From contig NZ_CP035733.1 of assembly GCF_009768975.1 (NCBI RefSeq), forward strand, positions 2,586,001 to 2,650,000: 64,000 nt of DNA, given 5' to 3'. The notes beneath the pieces are model-generated. The model worked only from the letters and a program-made list of their open reading frames with translations. It was not told the DNA's origin and made no database searches. Below are positions 36,358 through 46,593 of the stretch, piece by piece (position 1 is the stretch's first letter; every line of letters begins with the position of its first letter). Made by a program: the position numbers and the translations under genes. The stretch comes from Sphingorhabdus lacus. GTDB lineage: Bacteria > Pseudomonadota > Alphaproteobacteria > Sphingomonadales > Sphingomonadaceae.

Positions 36358-36421
36358 TGAAGATTTTCCTTATTGTCGGTCGCAGCGATAACGCCGGAAT
36401 ATAAAAATCCTGTTAGCGGCC

Positions 36422-37633
36422 TTAACTGGACCGCGAAACCATCATTTTGAGGGCCTTGAGCTTTGGGGTGACCATCGGAATGGTCAGCATCGTGCTGCCC
36501 ACCGCCATCAACAGCAGCGCCGTGAATGTCTGGTTTGTGATAATGTCCTTATCCAGCAATATGTTTGCAAAGATGATCATGATCAACGCTTTGGTCTGAA
36601 GCAACCAACCTATCATTGATGCTTCGCCTTTCTCCCATTTGAGCAAGCGACCCGCCAGATGGATCCCCGCAAGCTTGCCGGCCACCGATGCGACCAGCAA
36701 CAAAGCTGCCGCGCCAAAGACAATGACGCCGCCGACATCCCAATTGGTACGCAATCCCGTGCTCAAGAAAAAGACCGGCATGATCGCCAGAAGGACAGTC
36801 GCGCGGAAATAGTCCATGCGCTTCTGGTCAAAATATTTAGCATCCAGAACGACGCCCGACAGGAATGCCCCGACCATATAATGCAGGCCCGCCCAATCCG
36901 CGGCCAGTCCACAAACCGCGAGCCAGATCAGCCCGACATACCAGCGGTCGCTTTCCGCAATTTTGGGCATTAACCGGCGGATCAGATAGGCTGCGACTGC
37001 AAATCCGATCAGAAACGCGCCCTGACGCCCCATGCGTTCCCAATCGAGCAAAATCACCGCGAGCACCCCCCAGATGACGACATCATCCAGACTGGCATAA
37101 CGCAAAATGCGTTGGCCAAGTGGCTGGCGCAATATTTCGAGCTTTTCCATGAACAGAATCAGAATGGGCAGGGCAGTGACCGCGCAGGCCATTCCGATGC
37201 CGACAATGACCTGCCAATATTGGCCCTTCTCGCCTGCCCAGCCTGATCCGGTTTGCAACAATATTGACGCAGCGACGCTTCCGAAAATAAGGGGAACGAT
37301 CAAGGCAAGGCCAGCGGTTACACCGGTTTCGCGCCGTTTCTGCCATGCTTCTGAAAGATCGAGCTCAATGCCTGCGACCCACACAAATATCATCACCGCC
37401 CACCAGGCAACGCCGTTCAGCGCGCCGATAACTTCGGGCCGGAAGACAAAGGCATAATAGTCAGGAAAAAATGCGCCCATAATGCCGGGGCCCAGCAATA
37501 TGCCACAAATGATCTGCACGACCACCAGTGGCGCATAATATTCGGTGCGCAGCAGGCGCCAAATCAAAAAGGGTACCGCGAAGATCAAGATCATCGCAAT
37601 GAGATACACTTCAGTCAGCGTAATCTGTACCAT
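36422..37633 (-). CDS. Cation:proton antiporter (CPA superfamily)
   Basis: 403 residues with about twelve membrane helices and no cytoplasmic RCK/TrkA-N domain. LDDVVIWGVLAVILLDW and WAGIELDLSE contain acidic residues in helices, as in Na+/H+ or K+/H+ exchangers. It would contribute to pH or salt homeostasis in the inner membrane. The ion cannot be told from the sequence. It sits alone, upstream of the epimerase gene on the same strand. Confidence 0.85.
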   Translation of the reverse strand: MVQITLTEVYLIAMILIFAVPFLIWRLLRTEYYAPLVVVQIICGILLGPGIMGAFFPDYYAFVFRPEVIGALNGVAWWAVMIFVWVAGIELDLSEAWQKRRETGVTAGLALIVPLIFGSVAASILLQTGSGWAGEKGQYWQVIVGIGMACAVTALPILILFMEKLEILRQPLGQRILRYASLDDVVIWGVLAVILLDWERMGRQGAFLIGFAVAAYLIRRLMPKIAESDRWYVGLIWLAVCGLAADWAGLHYMVGAFLSGVVLDAKYFDQKRMDYFRATVLLAIMPVFFLSTGLRTNWDVGGVIVFGAAALLLVASVAGKLAGIHLAGRLLKWEKGEASMIGWLLQTKALIMIIFANILLDKDIITNQTFTALLLMAVGSTMLTIPMVTPKLKALKMMVSRSS

Positions 37634-37717
37634 AGGAGCGGCCCCAGTTTCCGGAGCCGGTATCTAGCAATTGGCGCTGGTTTGAAAAGCTGAAACTACA
37701 ACGCTACATTCGTAATC

Positions 37718-38017
37718 TCAGGCGGCGCGACGCTGGTCCATGCTTTGGAGCCATGCCCGTGCCTGACGCTGTGCTTCGGCAATTTCGCGGGCCGTCATAT
37801 CGTCCGAAATATCTGCCCGGCACATCATCGCCGCTTCACTGCCGTTTAGTGCAGCCAGGTTGAACCATTTATGCGCTTCGACCAGATCGACTTCGACGCC
37901 ATTGCCGCCTGTCGAATAAGCCATGCCCAGATCATATAATGCATCTGCACATCCTTTGGCCGCGTCGGCCAAACGGCTTTCCATAAGAAAGTTCGCACTT
38001 TTAAGACTGTTGCCCAT
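37718..38017 (-). CDS. Small Sel1-repeat protein
   Basis: 99 residues from the ATG at 38017, which has GGGGA upstream. One clear Sel1-like repeat, ALYDLGMAYSTGG then EAHKWFNLAALNGSEAA, makes a helical protein-interaction module. A longer frame reaches 38257 but would run through the panC 3' end and adds unrelated residues. Role unknown; possibly a regulatory adaptor. Confidence 0.72.
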   Translation of the reverse strand: MGNSLKSANFLMESRLADAAKGCADALYDLGMAYSTGGNGVEVDLVEAHKWFNLAALNGSEAAMMCRADISDDMTAREIAEAQRQARAWLQSMDQRRAA

Positions 38018-38088
38018 GTTATGTCCCCAAAATCCCTTGTTGAGGACAATCTCGCCAAACATGGCTAACAAATGGTTAACGAAATGGA

Positions 38089-38111
38089 CAAAAATTATAT
38101 CCGAAACGGAT
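38089..38111 (-). terminator. Candidate weak terminator downstream of panC
   Basis: On the minus strand a 5-base stem ATCCG-TTT-CGGAT is followed by ATAATTTTTGT, 15 bases past the panC stop. The adjacent CGGATTGTAATCCG can form an overlapping alternative stem. The stem is short, so efficiency is doubtful. Confidence 0.35.
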
Positions 38112-38126
38112 TGTAATCCGCGTCGG

Positions 38127-38966
38127 TCATATTGCGATATTGTCAATAAGCCGAGTTTTGCCGATTTTGGCCGCTGCCAGAAGGCGCGCGCTACGACCGT
38201 CATAGTGCGTAAGCGGCTCCAATGAGTGCGAATCAGCAAGGGCGAAATAATCGACATGCGCGAAGCCCGAACTCAGTATATCTGCGCTAGCCGCAGCCAA
38301 GGTAGACGCCACATCAGCGCCGCCACGGATGCGATCGGCCGCATCATGAAGCGCGCGGGGCAAAGCAAGCGCATTGCGCCTTTCCTCCACACTCAAATAG
38401 GCGTTGCGCGACGACAGAGCTAAACCGTCTTCGTCGCGCACGATGGGAACACCCCTGATTTCAAGGCCGAAATCAAGATCCAGAGCCATTCTGCGGATGA
38501 CCGCCAATTGCTGGAAATCCTTTTCCCCGAAAAGCGCTACATCCGGCGTGACCTGATTGAATAATTTCGCAACGATCAAAGCGACCCCGTCAAAATGCCC
38601 GGGGCGCGCGCCACCGCAATAGCCGGCGCTGGGTCCGTCCACATGGACTTTTGTCGCAAATCCTTCAGGATAAATGGTCGCAGCCTGCGGCGCCCACAGA
38701 AGGGCAACCTCGGCCGCGCGCAAAAGGTCGGAATCACGTTCCAGCGTGCGGGGATAGGCGTCGAGATCCTCATTGGGACCGAATTGGGTAGGGTTTACGA
38801 AAATCGAGACAACCACAGCATCGGCGTGTCGCTTTGCCTCTTCAACCAAAGCCATATGCCCCGCATGCAGTGCTCCCATGGTGGGCACCAAGGCGATGCG
38901 CTTGCCGTTTTTACGTAGTGCTGCAATATTGTCTCGTAATAAGTCAAGCTGATTGTTGGTTTGCAC
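38127..38966 (-). CDS. panC: Pantothenate synthetase
   Basis: 279 residues. It condenses pantoate and beta-alanine with ATP in CoA synthesis. [15 protein letters not shown] carries the HxGH adenylation motif, followed by [19 protein letters not shown] and [14 protein letters not shown]. The start is GTG at 38966 with AAGGCG upstream. An ATG frame from 39194 would run into the divergent mipZ gene. Divergence from mipZ gives about 98 bases of shared upstream region. Confidence 0.95.
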   Translation of the reverse strand: MQTNNQLDLLRDNIAALRKNGKRIALVPTMGALHAGHMALVEEAKRHADAVVVSIFVNPTQFGPNEDLDAYPRTLERDSDLLRAAEVALLWAPQAATIYPEGFATKVHVDGPSAGYCGGARPGHFDGVALIVAKLFNQVTPDVALFGEKDFQQLAVIRRMALDLDFGLEIRGVPIVRDEDGLALSSRNAYLSVEERRNALALPRALHDAADRIRGGADVASTLAAASADILSSGFAHVDYFALADSHSLEPLTHYDGRSARLLAAAKIGKTRLIDNIAI

Positions 38967-39064
38967 GTGCGGTTCGCCTTGGTTATTGGCTCTTGAACAT
39001 CGCCTATGCGAGATGCCTCCATGGCATTTCAAGGCAAATATCGAACAGGGACATTTTAAGGCAC

Positions 39065-39847
39065 ATGGCCGGGGCACATCATATCGTTTTCGCCAATGAA
39101 AAAGGCGGTACTGGAAAATCAACAACAGCCGTGCATGTGGCAATAGCGCTGGCTTCACGTGGCGCACGTGTTGCCTGCATCGATCTGGATTCACGCCAAC
39201 GCACGCTTTACCGTTATCTTGAAAATCGCCGCGATACGATCAAGCGCCGGGGCATTTCCTTGCCAATGCCGGTATTCGAGGTGTTCGAGCATGATTCACA
39301 AGCAACACTGGAACGTCAGGTGGAACGGCTCGGAAAAGATCATGACTTCCTGATCTACGACACCCCGGGCCGCGACGATAAATATGCCCGTTTCGTGGCA
39401 ACGCGCGCAAATACGCTGGTAACACCGATTAACGACAGCTTTGTCGACTTTGATCTGATCGGCCAGGTCGATGCAGAAAATTTCAAGGTGCGGCGTTTAA
39501 GCTTCTATGCCGAACTCATTTGGGAAGCCCGTAAGGAACGTGCGAAAGCCGATGGTGTCACCATCGACTGGGTCGTCGTCCGCAACCGGCTGCACAATAT
39601 GGAAGCGCGCAACCAGCAACGTATGACCGATGCCATCGCCGAATTATCCAAGCGGGTCGGCTTTAGGTCGGTGCCGGGATTGAACGAGCGTGTGATTTAT
39701 CGGGAACTGTTCCCATCGGGCCTGACGCTGATCGACAAGGGGCATTTGGGTCAGTTGGCCACCGCACATATCGTGGCAAGGCAGGAATTGCGCGAACTTG
39801 TAACCGGGCTGGCTCTTCCCGAACCACAGATAGCGACGCTCGTTTAA
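39065..39847 (+). CDS. mipZ: Division-plane positioning ATPase MipZ
   Basis: 260-residue ParA/MinD-type ATPase. The deviant Walker A is [10 protein letters not shown] at residues 11-20, and [16 protein letters not shown] is the MipZ signature following Walker A'. In Caulobacter MipZ forms a gradient from ParB at the poles and inhibits FtsZ so that division is placed mid-cell. Its presence (and no MinCDE) fits an alphaproteobacterium. The start ATG at 39065 has AAGG just upstream; longer frames run into panC. The J-domain gene begins at the next base after the stop. Confidence 0.93.
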   Translation: MAGAHHIVFANEKGGTGKSTTAVHVAIALASRGARVACIDLDSRQRTLYRYLENRRDTIKRRGISLPMPVFEVFEHDSQATLERQVERLGKDHDFLIYDTPGRDDKYARFVATRANTLVTPINDSFVDFDLIGQVDAENFKVRRLSFYAELIWEARKERAKADGVTIDWVVVRNRLHNMEARNQQRMTDAIAELSKRVGFRSVPGLNERVIYRELFPSGLTLIDKGHLGQLATAHIVARQELRELVTGLALPEPQIATLV

Positions 39848-40261
39848 ATGGGAATAGTGATCGCCCTTGTCCTTGCAGGTCTTGGTTGGGCGGTCTGGAA
39901 GGGAAAAGTGCACCGGCAGCAGTTACTGCCGCTGCTGCTCGGACTTGCGGGTGTCTTTCTTGCGGCGCGCGGCAATATAATAATCGGTGTGGCAGCTATC
40001 GCCGTTGCCGTGACATGGTATCGGGGGTTAAGTTGGCGCTTGTTTGGCACAGGCGCCAAACAGAGCGAGCAATATGGCATCGACAAGGCCCGTTTCCTGC
40101 TGGGCGTATCGCGCTTTGACACAGCCGAGCAGATTCGCAGCCGCCACCGCGCATTGATAACGCAGAATCATCCCGACACGGGCGGCAGTGCGGAGCGCGC
40201 GCGGGAACTAAATGAAGCGCGTGACCTTTTGCTAAGTGATTTGGAAAGTAAATCACGCTAA
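39848..40261 (+). CDS. Membrane-anchored J-domain protein
   Basis: 137 residues. Two membrane helices at about 1-18 and 26-58, then a C-terminal J-like domain with [18 protein letters not shown], containing the HPD tripeptide that stimulates DnaK-type ATPases. The layout resembles Tim14/DjlA-like small co-chaperones. It begins immediately after the mipZ stop, so the two are co-transcribed. The client is unknown. Confidence 0.85.
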   Translation: MGIVIALVLAGLGWAVWKGKVHRQQLLPLLLGLAGVFLAARGNIIIGVAAIAVAVTWYRGLSWRLFGTGAKQSEQYGIDKARFLLGVSRFDTAEQIRSRHRALITQNHPDTGGSAERARELNEARDLLLSDLESKSR

Positions 40262-40292
40262 TTGTCCGGCAAATTTTTCAAGGGAGTTTTCT

Positions 40293-41678
40293 GTGACCCA
40301 TGTTTTTCATCCGACGTCGCTTCGTGAATATGACATTCGCGGGATCATCGGCGAAACCCTAGGTGCCGAAGATGCTTATGCCATCGGCCGCGGGTTCGGC
40401 ACCTGCCTCGTCCGCGCTGGCGGCAAAAAAGCAGCGGTCGGCTATGACGGCCGGGTCAGCTCGCCCATGCTGGAAGAAGCATTGGTGCGTGGCTTAAATG
40501 ACTGCGGCGTCGATGTTGTTCGCATCGGCATGGGTCCCACACCGATGCTATATTATGCCGAGGCCATATTGGATGATGTCGACGGTGGCATTGAAATAAC
40601 CGGCAGCCACAATCCCGCCAATTATAATGGCTTCAAGATGGTCCTGCAGGGCCGCCCGTTTTTTGGCGCGGATATCCAGAAACTGGGCGCTATGGCCGCG
40701 GCGGGCGACTGGGTTTCCGGAACAGCCTCTTCGGAACATCTCGATATCCTTGACCAATATGTCGCCCGTGTCGCGCAAGCTGCACCGGATAAGCCATTCC
40801 GTATCGGTTGGGACGCTGGCAATGGTGCGGCAGGACCGGCGATTGAGAAGCTGGTGAAGATGTTGCCAGGTGAACATCATCTTCTGTTTGTGGATGTGGA
40901 TGGCCAGTTTCCCAATCACCACCCCGATCCCACCGACCCCAAGAATCTGGTCGATTTGCAGCGGCTTGTCGCTGAAAAGAAACTCGATTTCGGAGTGGCT
41001 TTTGACGGCGATGGCGACCGGATCGGCGCGATTGACGGCGAGGGCCGCATTATATGGGGCGACCAACTGATGCAAATCTATGCCGAAGACGTCCTTGGCG
41101 ACGTGCCCGGCGCAACGATCATAGCTGACGTCAAGGCGTCGCAGGCGCTGTATGACCGGATCGCGGCACTTGGCGGAAACCCGTTGATGTGGAAAACCGG
41201 CCACAGCCTCATTAAATCCAAAATGAAGGAAACAGGTTCACCGCTGGCAGGCGAGATGAGCGGGCATATCTTCTTCAAACATGAATATTATGGCTTTGAC
41301 GATGCCATTTACGCCGCGGTCCGCTTGATGGCGGCTTCGGCGAAGCTCGGCAAAAGCGTCACCGAATTGCGCGGCGCGATGCCCGATATGATCAACACCC
41401 CCGAAATGCGGTTCCAGGTCGACGAAAGTCGCAAATTTGCCGTTATTGACGAGGTTCTGGCTCGGCTTTCGGCAGAGGGTGCTGACGTCAACAACACCGA
41501 CGGCGCCCGCGTTAATACGCCGGACGGTTGGTGGCTGCTGCGGGCATCGAATACGCAAGATGTGCTCGTCGCCCGCGCCGAAGCGTCCAGCGAAGCGGGT
41601 CTTGACCGGTTGATGGCGCAAATAGACGCCCAATTAGCGGCATCAGGTCTGGAACGCGGAGAAACTGTCGGGCATTAA
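40293..41678 (+). CDS. pgmG: Phosphoglucomutase/phosphomannomutase PgmG
   Basis: 461 residues from the GTG at 40293, which has AAGGGAG six bases upstream. An ATG at 40236 would overlap the J-domain gene. It is an alpha-D-phosphohexomutase: catalytic serine in [16 protein letters not shown], metal loop DGDGDRIG and sugar-binding EMSGHIFF. It interconverts glucose or mannose 1- and 6-phosphates and thus supplies UDP-Glc/GDP-Man for glycan synthesis. In sphingomonads this enzyme has both activities. Confidence 0.92.
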   Translation: MTHVFHPTSLREYDIRGIIGETLGAEDAYAIGRGFGTCLVRAGGKKAAVGYDGRVSSPMLEEALVRGLNDCGVDVVRIGMGPTPMLYYAEAILDDVDGGIEITGSHNPANYNGFKMVLQGRPFFGADIQKLGAMAAAGDWVSGTASSEHLDILDQYVARVAQAAPDKPFRIGWDAGNGAAGPAIEKLVKMLPGEHHLLFVDVDGQFPNHHPDPTDPKNLVDLQRLVAEKKLDFGVAFDGDGDRIGAIDGEGRIIWGDQLMQIYAEDVLGDVPGATIIADVKASQALYDRIAALGGNPLMWKTGHSLIKSKMKETGSPLAGEMSGHIFFKHEYYGFDDAIYAAVRLMAASAKLGKSVTELRGAMPDMINTPEMRFQVDESRKFAVIDEVLARLSAEGADVNNTDGARVNTPDGWWLLRASNTQDVLVARAEASSEAGLDRLMAQIDAQLAASGLERGETVGH

Positions 41679-41684
41679 GCCCTT

Positions 41685-44090
41685 GTGACGCTCTCCCCGA
41701 TCATTCGTGACTGGTTTACCGCCCGAGGCTGGTCGCCTCGGCGGCATCAGTTGGATATGCTAGAGGCTGCTGCGCAAAACCGGCATGCTTTGCTGGTGGC
41801 TGCAACGGGCGCTGGCAAGACATTGGCGGGATTTCTGCCGACCCTGAATGCGTTGGTGACCGACCCTGCTGAAGGCCTCCACACGCTTTACATCTCCCCG
41901 CTTAAAGCACTTGCCGTCGATGTCCGGCGCAATTTGTTGATGCCGATCGAAGAAATGGGACTGCCCATCCGGGTGGAAACACGAACCGGTGACACGCCGT
42001 CGGACCGCAAGCAACGGCAGCGGGTAAAGCCTCCGCATATTCTGCTGACAACACCGGAATCGCTGTCGCTGTTGCTCAGCCATGAAGACAGCGTCTTTCT
42101 GTTTTCAACGCTGCAACGCGTGATCATTGATGAGGTGCACGCCTTTGCCAATGGCAAGCGGGGCGACTTGCTCAGCCTGTCGCTCGCGCGCCTGCAGACG
42201 CTGGCGCCGCAGATGGAGCGCGTTGCCTTGTCGGCGACCGTTGCGGATCCCGACGACTATCGCGCCTGGCTCGCCCCCGATGGTGACATTGATCTGGTGC
42301 AGCTTGTGACCGGTGAAGCCGCGGCGGAGCCTGACCTCCAAATCCTGTTGCCCGAGGGGCGGGTGCCGTGGGCAGGGCACAGTGGCCAGCATGCGATTCC
42401 CCAATTGATCGAGGAAATTGGCCGCAACAACATCACACTGATTTTCTGCAACACCCGTTTTCTGGCCGAATATATATTCCAGAAATTATGGGACGCGAAC
42501 GATCCCAAATATGCGATCGGGATCCACCACGGATCGCTGTCGATTGAGGCGCGACGCAAGGTCGAGGGCGCGATGGCCGAGGGCAGATTGCGCGCGCTGG
42601 TGTGCACGGCATCTCTCGATCTGGGCGTCGACTGGGGCGATGTGGACTGCGTCATCCAGATGGGCGCGCCGAAGGGTAGCTCCCGCTTGCTGCAACGTAT
42701 CGGCCGGTCCAACCACCGCATGGACGAGCCGAGCAAAGCGATATTGGTGCCCGGCAACCGCTTCGAATATCTGGAGGCGCAGGCCGCTTATGATGCCGTC
42801 CATGAAGGCGTACGCGATGGCGAAACCTTTCAGCCCGGCAGCTATGATGTGCTGGCCCAACATGTCATGGGCATCGCCTGTGCCGGACCATTCGACGAAG
42901 CAGAACTGCTCACCGAAGTGCAATCAGCCCTGCCCTATTCCGCGCTGGATGCAGGCACATTCCACCGCGTCATCGAATTCGTCGCAACGGGCGGCTATGC
43001 GCTCAAGGCCTATGACAAGTTCCGCAAACTTGTTTTGCGACCCGACGGGAAATGGCATTTGGCGCACCCCAAATTCGCCGCGCAACACCGCTTCAACGCC
43101 GGAATCATCGTCGATTCCCCAATGCTGGATGTGCGTTTCCGCAACGGGCGCAAACTTGGCAAGGTGGAGGAAGGCTTTGCCGCCACGCTGACCCCCGGAA
43201 ACCGTTTCACCTTTGCAGGCATGGCCCTTGAGGTTGAATCGATCAAGGATCTCGACCTGATCGTCCGCGCCTCGACCAAGCCTGCCAACACAATCCCCAG
43301 CTATATGGGCGCGCGGATGCCCCTGACCACCCATCTTGCCGACCGTGTCCGGCAAATGCTGACCGACAGGGCGGGTTGGGCACGCTTCCCCGACGATGTA
43401 CGCGAATGGCTGGAGATGCAGGACTATCGCAGCCAGATGCCGGAAGCCGGACAATTGCTGGTGGAGACATTTCCGCACGACAAGCGGCATTATATGGTTG
43501 CCTATCCGTTCGAAGGTTGGAACGCGCACCAGTCACTTGGCATGTTGCTGACCCGCCGGATGGAGAGCCGGGGTCTGATGCCTATGGGCTTTGTGGCAAG
43601 CGACTATGCGCTGGGTGTCTGGAGCCTGAAGCCGATTATCGACCCGACGCCGCTATTTTCCGCGGACATATTGGCCGACGAGTTCATCGAATGGGTCGAA
43701 GGTAGCTATCTGCTCAAACGTGCTTTTCGCGAAGTGGCGGTTATCAGCGGGCTCGTGGAACGGCAGCATCCGGGCAAGCGCAAAACGGGCAAGCAGGTCA
43801 CCTTTTCTACGGACCTGATTTATGACGTACTCCGCAAATATGAACCCGACCATCTGTTGCTGGAGGCCGCCTGGGCGGACGCGCGGGCGCGGCTGACCGA
43901 TGTCGGGCGTCTTGGTAATCTGCTCGACCGCGCCGCCGACACGATGCTGCATGTCGACCTAGAACGGGTCAGTCCGTTGGCAGTGCCTCTTTTGGTTATG
44001 ATCGGGCGGGAAAGCGTGGCGCAGGGGTCGGTCGATGACGAGTTGCTGCTGGAGGCCGAAAGTTTGGCTGGCGTGGCGATGACGCCTTAA
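41685..44090 (+). CDS. Ligase-associated DNA-damage-response DEXH helicase (Lhr-like)
   Basis: 801 residues, superfamily 2. Walker A ATGAGKTLAG near residue 40, DEVH box at DEVHAFANGKRG, motif III ALSATVAD, and motif VI LQRIGRSNHR. The long C-terminal part is the Lhr winged-helix/DEAD-associated region. Such helicases occur with PdeM, an exonuclease and an ATP-dependent DNA ligase in repair clusters. Here only PdeM (47598) is found, three genes away. The start is GTG at 41685, six bases after the pgmG stop with no good ribosome site, so coupling is likely. Confidence 0.93.
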   Translation: MTLSPIIRDWFTARGWSPRRHQLDMLEAAAQNRHALLVAATGAGKTLAGFLPTLNALVTDPAEGLHTLYISPLKALAVDVRRNLLMPIEEMGLPIRVETRTGDTPSDRKQRQRVKPPHILLTTPESLSLLLSHEDSVFLFSTLQRVIIDEVHAFANGKRGDLLSLSLARLQTLAPQMERVALSATVADPDDYRAWLAPDGDIDLVQLVTGEAAAEPDLQILLPEGRVPWAGHSGQHAIPQLIEEIGRNNITLIFCNTRFLAEYIFQKLWDANDPKYAIGIHHGSLSIEARRKVEGAMAEGRLRALVCTASLDLGVDWGDVDCVIQMGAPKGSSRLLQRIGRSNHRMDEPSKAILVPGNRFEYLEAQAAYDAVHEGVRDGETFQPGSYDVLAQHVMGIACAGPFDEAELLTEVQSALPYSALDAGTFHRVIEFVATGGYALKAYDKFRKLVLRPDGKWHLAHPKFAAQHRFNAGIIVDSPMLDVRFRNGRKLGKVEEGFAATLTPGNRFTFAGMALEVESIKDLDLIVRASTKPANTIPSYMGARMPLTTHLADRVRQMLTDRAGWARFPDDVREWLEMQDYRSQMPEAGQLLVETFPHDKRHYMVAYPFEGWNAHQSLGMLLTRRMESRGLMPMGFVASDYALGVWSLKPIIDPTPLFSADILADEFIEWVEGSYLLKRAFREVAVISGLVERQHPGKRKTGKQVTFSTDLIYDVLRKYEPDHLLLEAAWADARARLTDVGRLGNLLDRAADTMLHVDLERVSPLAVPLLVMIGRESVAQGSVDDELLLEAESLAGVAMTP

Positions 44091-44500
44091 AACCAGAGGT
44101 CACGCACGCAGCGCCCGTCGCTTGGCAGATCATCAAAGCTGTCGAGCCCGTCGAAATGGTCGATCATAAGATCGGCTACTGCATCGGGCTCGCACAAGCG
44201 GACATTTACTGCAATGCGACGGCGTCCATCCTCTTCCAGCCGCAATCCGCGCCAACACACAACGCATCCGCAGTGCGGGCAAAAATGTATTTCCAAGGCG
44301 GGATCGGCTTTCCCCGGCCTTTTGTAAGTGCTGGTTTCGCCTTCAACCCGAATGCGTTCATTCTCATAATCATATGCCCAAAGCGCGCCGTAGCGACGGC
44401 AAAGGGTGCAGTTGCAGGCGGTGATGGACCCCGGATCGCCGCTCAGGGTCCAGCCTGTTTTGCCGCAATGGCACGAACCTTCAAGCGAGCGATCCTGCAT
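44087..44500 (-). CDS. GFA (glutathione-dependent formaldehyde-activating/CENP-V) family protein
   Basis: 137 residues built around a zinc-binding Mss4-like fold: Cys10, Cys12, Cys29, Cys31, Cys34 and Cys74, Cys77, Cys79 in GSCHCG, CNCTLC and HFCPHCGC. Family members bind or activate S-hydroxymethylglutathione or have unknown roles. The gene is convergent with the helicase, overlapping its stop by four bases, and lies 13 bases after the S9 peptidase stop. Confidence 0.85.
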   Translation of the reverse strand: MQDRSLEGSCHCGKTGWTLSGDPGSITACNCTLCRRYGALWAYDYENERIRVEGETSTYKRPGKADPALEIHFCPHCGCVVCWRGLRLEEDGRRRIAVNVRLCEPDAVADLMIDHFDGLDSFDDLPSDGRCVRDLWF

Positions 44501-44513
44501 CCTTCGTCTGCCG

Positions 44514-46430
44514 TCAGTTCAGCAAATTCTGTTTCCAGAACAGCAATGTCGTCCAGAATTGGTAGTCGACATTTTCCTTTTTCGCAAAGCCATGCCCTTC
44601 ATTCTTGCCGAGCAAATGCCAGGCGACACCGCCCTTGTCGCGGATGGCCTTGACGATCTGGTCGGCTTCGGATGCTGGCACGCGAGGGTCGTTACCGCCG
44701 GTAACGACGAACATCGGCTTTGAAATTTCGGCTACCCGCGTCAGTGGCGATATTTCGAGAAGCTTTGCCCGCTGCGCCGGATCACGCTCATCCCCATATT
44801 CCACGCGGCGCAGGTCGCGGCGGTAGCTTTGGGTGTTTTCGAGGAAGGTCACAAAGTTCGAAATGGCCACAATGCAGTTCGTCGCCCGCAGCTTGTCCTT
44901 ATACTGCACGGCCGCCGCATAGCACATATAGCCGCCATAGGATCCACCTGTCAGCCCGAAGCGGCCGGCATCCAGACCCTTGTCCTTGCCCAGCACGTCG
45001 AGAAACGCGCCCATGTCCTTGACCGAATCTTCGCGCTTGAACGGACCATTGTCGAGGCTAACGAAGGTTTTGCCATAGCCTGTCGACCCCCGCACATTGG
45101 GGTAGAATATCGCGACGCCCATCTCATTCAGCAGATAGTTACTGCGTCCCTGGAAACCGGGGCGCGACTGGCCTTCGGGTCCGCCATGGACATTCATGAT
45201 CAAGGGGCGCTTGCCGGGGAATTTCGCGGCATCGGGGCGATACAGAAATCCGGACACTTCAAGGCCATCGAAGCTTTTGACCTTCACCAGTTCCGGTTCG
45301 ACATTTTTGGATACATCCAGACCGCCCGTTTCGCTTTCGGTCCAACGGGTCACCTTCAACGATTTCGGATCGATGCTATAGGCATCTGCGGCACTACGGG
45401 CCGAGGTGAAGGTGATTCCGATCTCGCCCCACTCGGAGATATCGAAGCCACCGACAATCCCGGCTGGCAATCCTTCGACGACGCGCACCTTATCGGTCTT
45501 GGTGTCGAGGATCTTGACCTTGCTCATTCCAGCCTCGTTCGTGGCGTAGACGATGAAGCTGCCGTCGGGGGAAATATCGAACGCATCGACATCCCAGCTT
45601 TCTTTCGGCCCGCGTGCGGTAAAGGCGCCCGTCTTCGTATCGAGCGTGCCCAGCCGCTGGAAATCCGAACCTTCATCCGACGTCACCCAAAGCGTGCCGT
45701 CTGGGGCAAATTCCCCGCCGCCATAGGCAATGTCTTTGGCATGATCGCCAACGGGCGTCATTTTGCCAGTCGCAAGGTCGAGCAGCGAGATGTCGACATT
45801 AGTCACCGACACATATTGCGCGACCAAGGCGGTCTTCTTGTCGGGTGCAAAATCCGACACAGCCCAGCCGCCGCCCTTGACCTCGGCCACCATGCGGTTC
45901 GTGGAAGGATCGCGCGGGTTCATCACATAAATATCGCTATCGGTCCCGTTGCGCCGCGTGGAGGTATAGGCAATCAACTCGCCATCCTTGCTCCAGGCGT
46001 TCAGGCCATTGCGGCTTTTGCCGTCCGTCAAAAGATTGAGCTTGCCGTCTTTGAGGGCAAAGATCTGGAAAAATTCATTTCCACCCACATCTTTCTGCAC
46101 CAGCAGGACATCGCCCTTTTTCGGCGCCCAGCTGCCATTGCCAACGGGTTCGGCTTCAAAGCTGATCTGCTTACGGGCCATCATCGGTCCAGCAACGCGG
46201 TGCAGCTGTGCCGTGTTCGCAAAACGGGTCGCGACCAGCATTGACCGATCGGAGGGGTGCCAGCCAACAAAGCCTGCCGTGCGGAATTCCATGTAGGGCC
46301 GCGTTTGGGCGGGCAGTTCATCCGGGACAGGCGGCAAACCATCGGCGACAAGCGCGTCCGGCTTCGGCGCATCGGCCAGGGCAGGCGACATCGGCAAGGC
46401 CAAGGCGGCCAACAGGAGTAGTTTCTTCAC
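44514..46430 (-). CDS. S9 family prolyl oligopeptidase-like serine peptidase
   Basis: 638 residues with a signal peptide (KKLLLLAALALPMSPALADA), so periplasmic. A beta-propeller occupies about residues 50-370 and an alpha/beta hydrolase domain follows. The nucleophile is Ser497 in TGGSYGGYM; Asp in GGNDPRVPASEAD and His in GEGHGF-type NEGHGFAKK complete the triad. The start is GTG at 46430 with AAGGGGAT upstream; longer frames with ATG lack any signal peptide or ribosome site. It probably trims short peptides. Confidence 0.92.
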   Translation of the reverse strand: MKKLLLLAALALPMSPALADAPKPDALVADGLPPVPDELPAQTRPYMEFRTAGFVGWHPSDRSMLVATRFANTAQLHRVAGPMMARKQISFEAEPVGNGSWAPKKGDVLLVQKDVGGNEFFQIFALKDGKLNLLTDGKSRNGLNAWSKDGELIAYTSTRRNGTDSDIYVMNPRDPSTNRMVAEVKGGGWAVSDFAPDKKTALVAQYVSVTNVDISLLDLATGKMTPVGDHAKDIAYGGGEFAPDGTLWVTSDEGSDFQRLGTLDTKTGAFTARGPKESWDVDAFDISPDGSFIVYATNEAGMSKVKILDTKTDKVRVVEGLPAGIVGGFDISEWGEIGITFTSARSAADAYSIDPKSLKVTRWTESETGGLDVSKNVEPELVKVKSFDGLEVSGFLYRPDAAKFPGKRPLIMNVHGGPEGQSRPGFQGRSNYLLNEMGVAIFYPNVRGSTGYGKTFVSLDNGPFKREDSVKDMGAFLDVLGKDKGLDAGRFGLTGGSYGGYMCYAAAVQYKDKLRATNCIVAISNFVTFLENTQSYRRDLRRVEYGDERDPAQRAKLLEISPLTRVAEISKPMFVVTGGNDPRVPASEADQIVKAIRDKGGVAWHLLGKNEGHGFAKKENVDYQFWTTLLFWKQNLLN

Positions 46431-46593
46431 GGCAATCCCCTTCTCTCTTCGAATGACAGTGGGGCTAACCGAGGCTGCCCTCCATCGCAATTGGCTGCCC
46501 ATGCCGCCTTCGACAAAGCCCAGATGCGCTTCGACCGACGGCGACTTGTGGCGGCATGTAAAGAAGCCTATCATGTGCGTAGGAGATGGAGAA

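Noticed and set aside
42511-43191. 226-codon plus-strand frame inside the helicase gene
   Set aside because: Same strand but different frame; Arg/Pro/Ser-rich shadow of the helicase.
44829-46244. 471-codon open frame on the plus strand
   Set aside because: Antisense to the S9 peptidase, which has a full catalytic triad and signal peptide.
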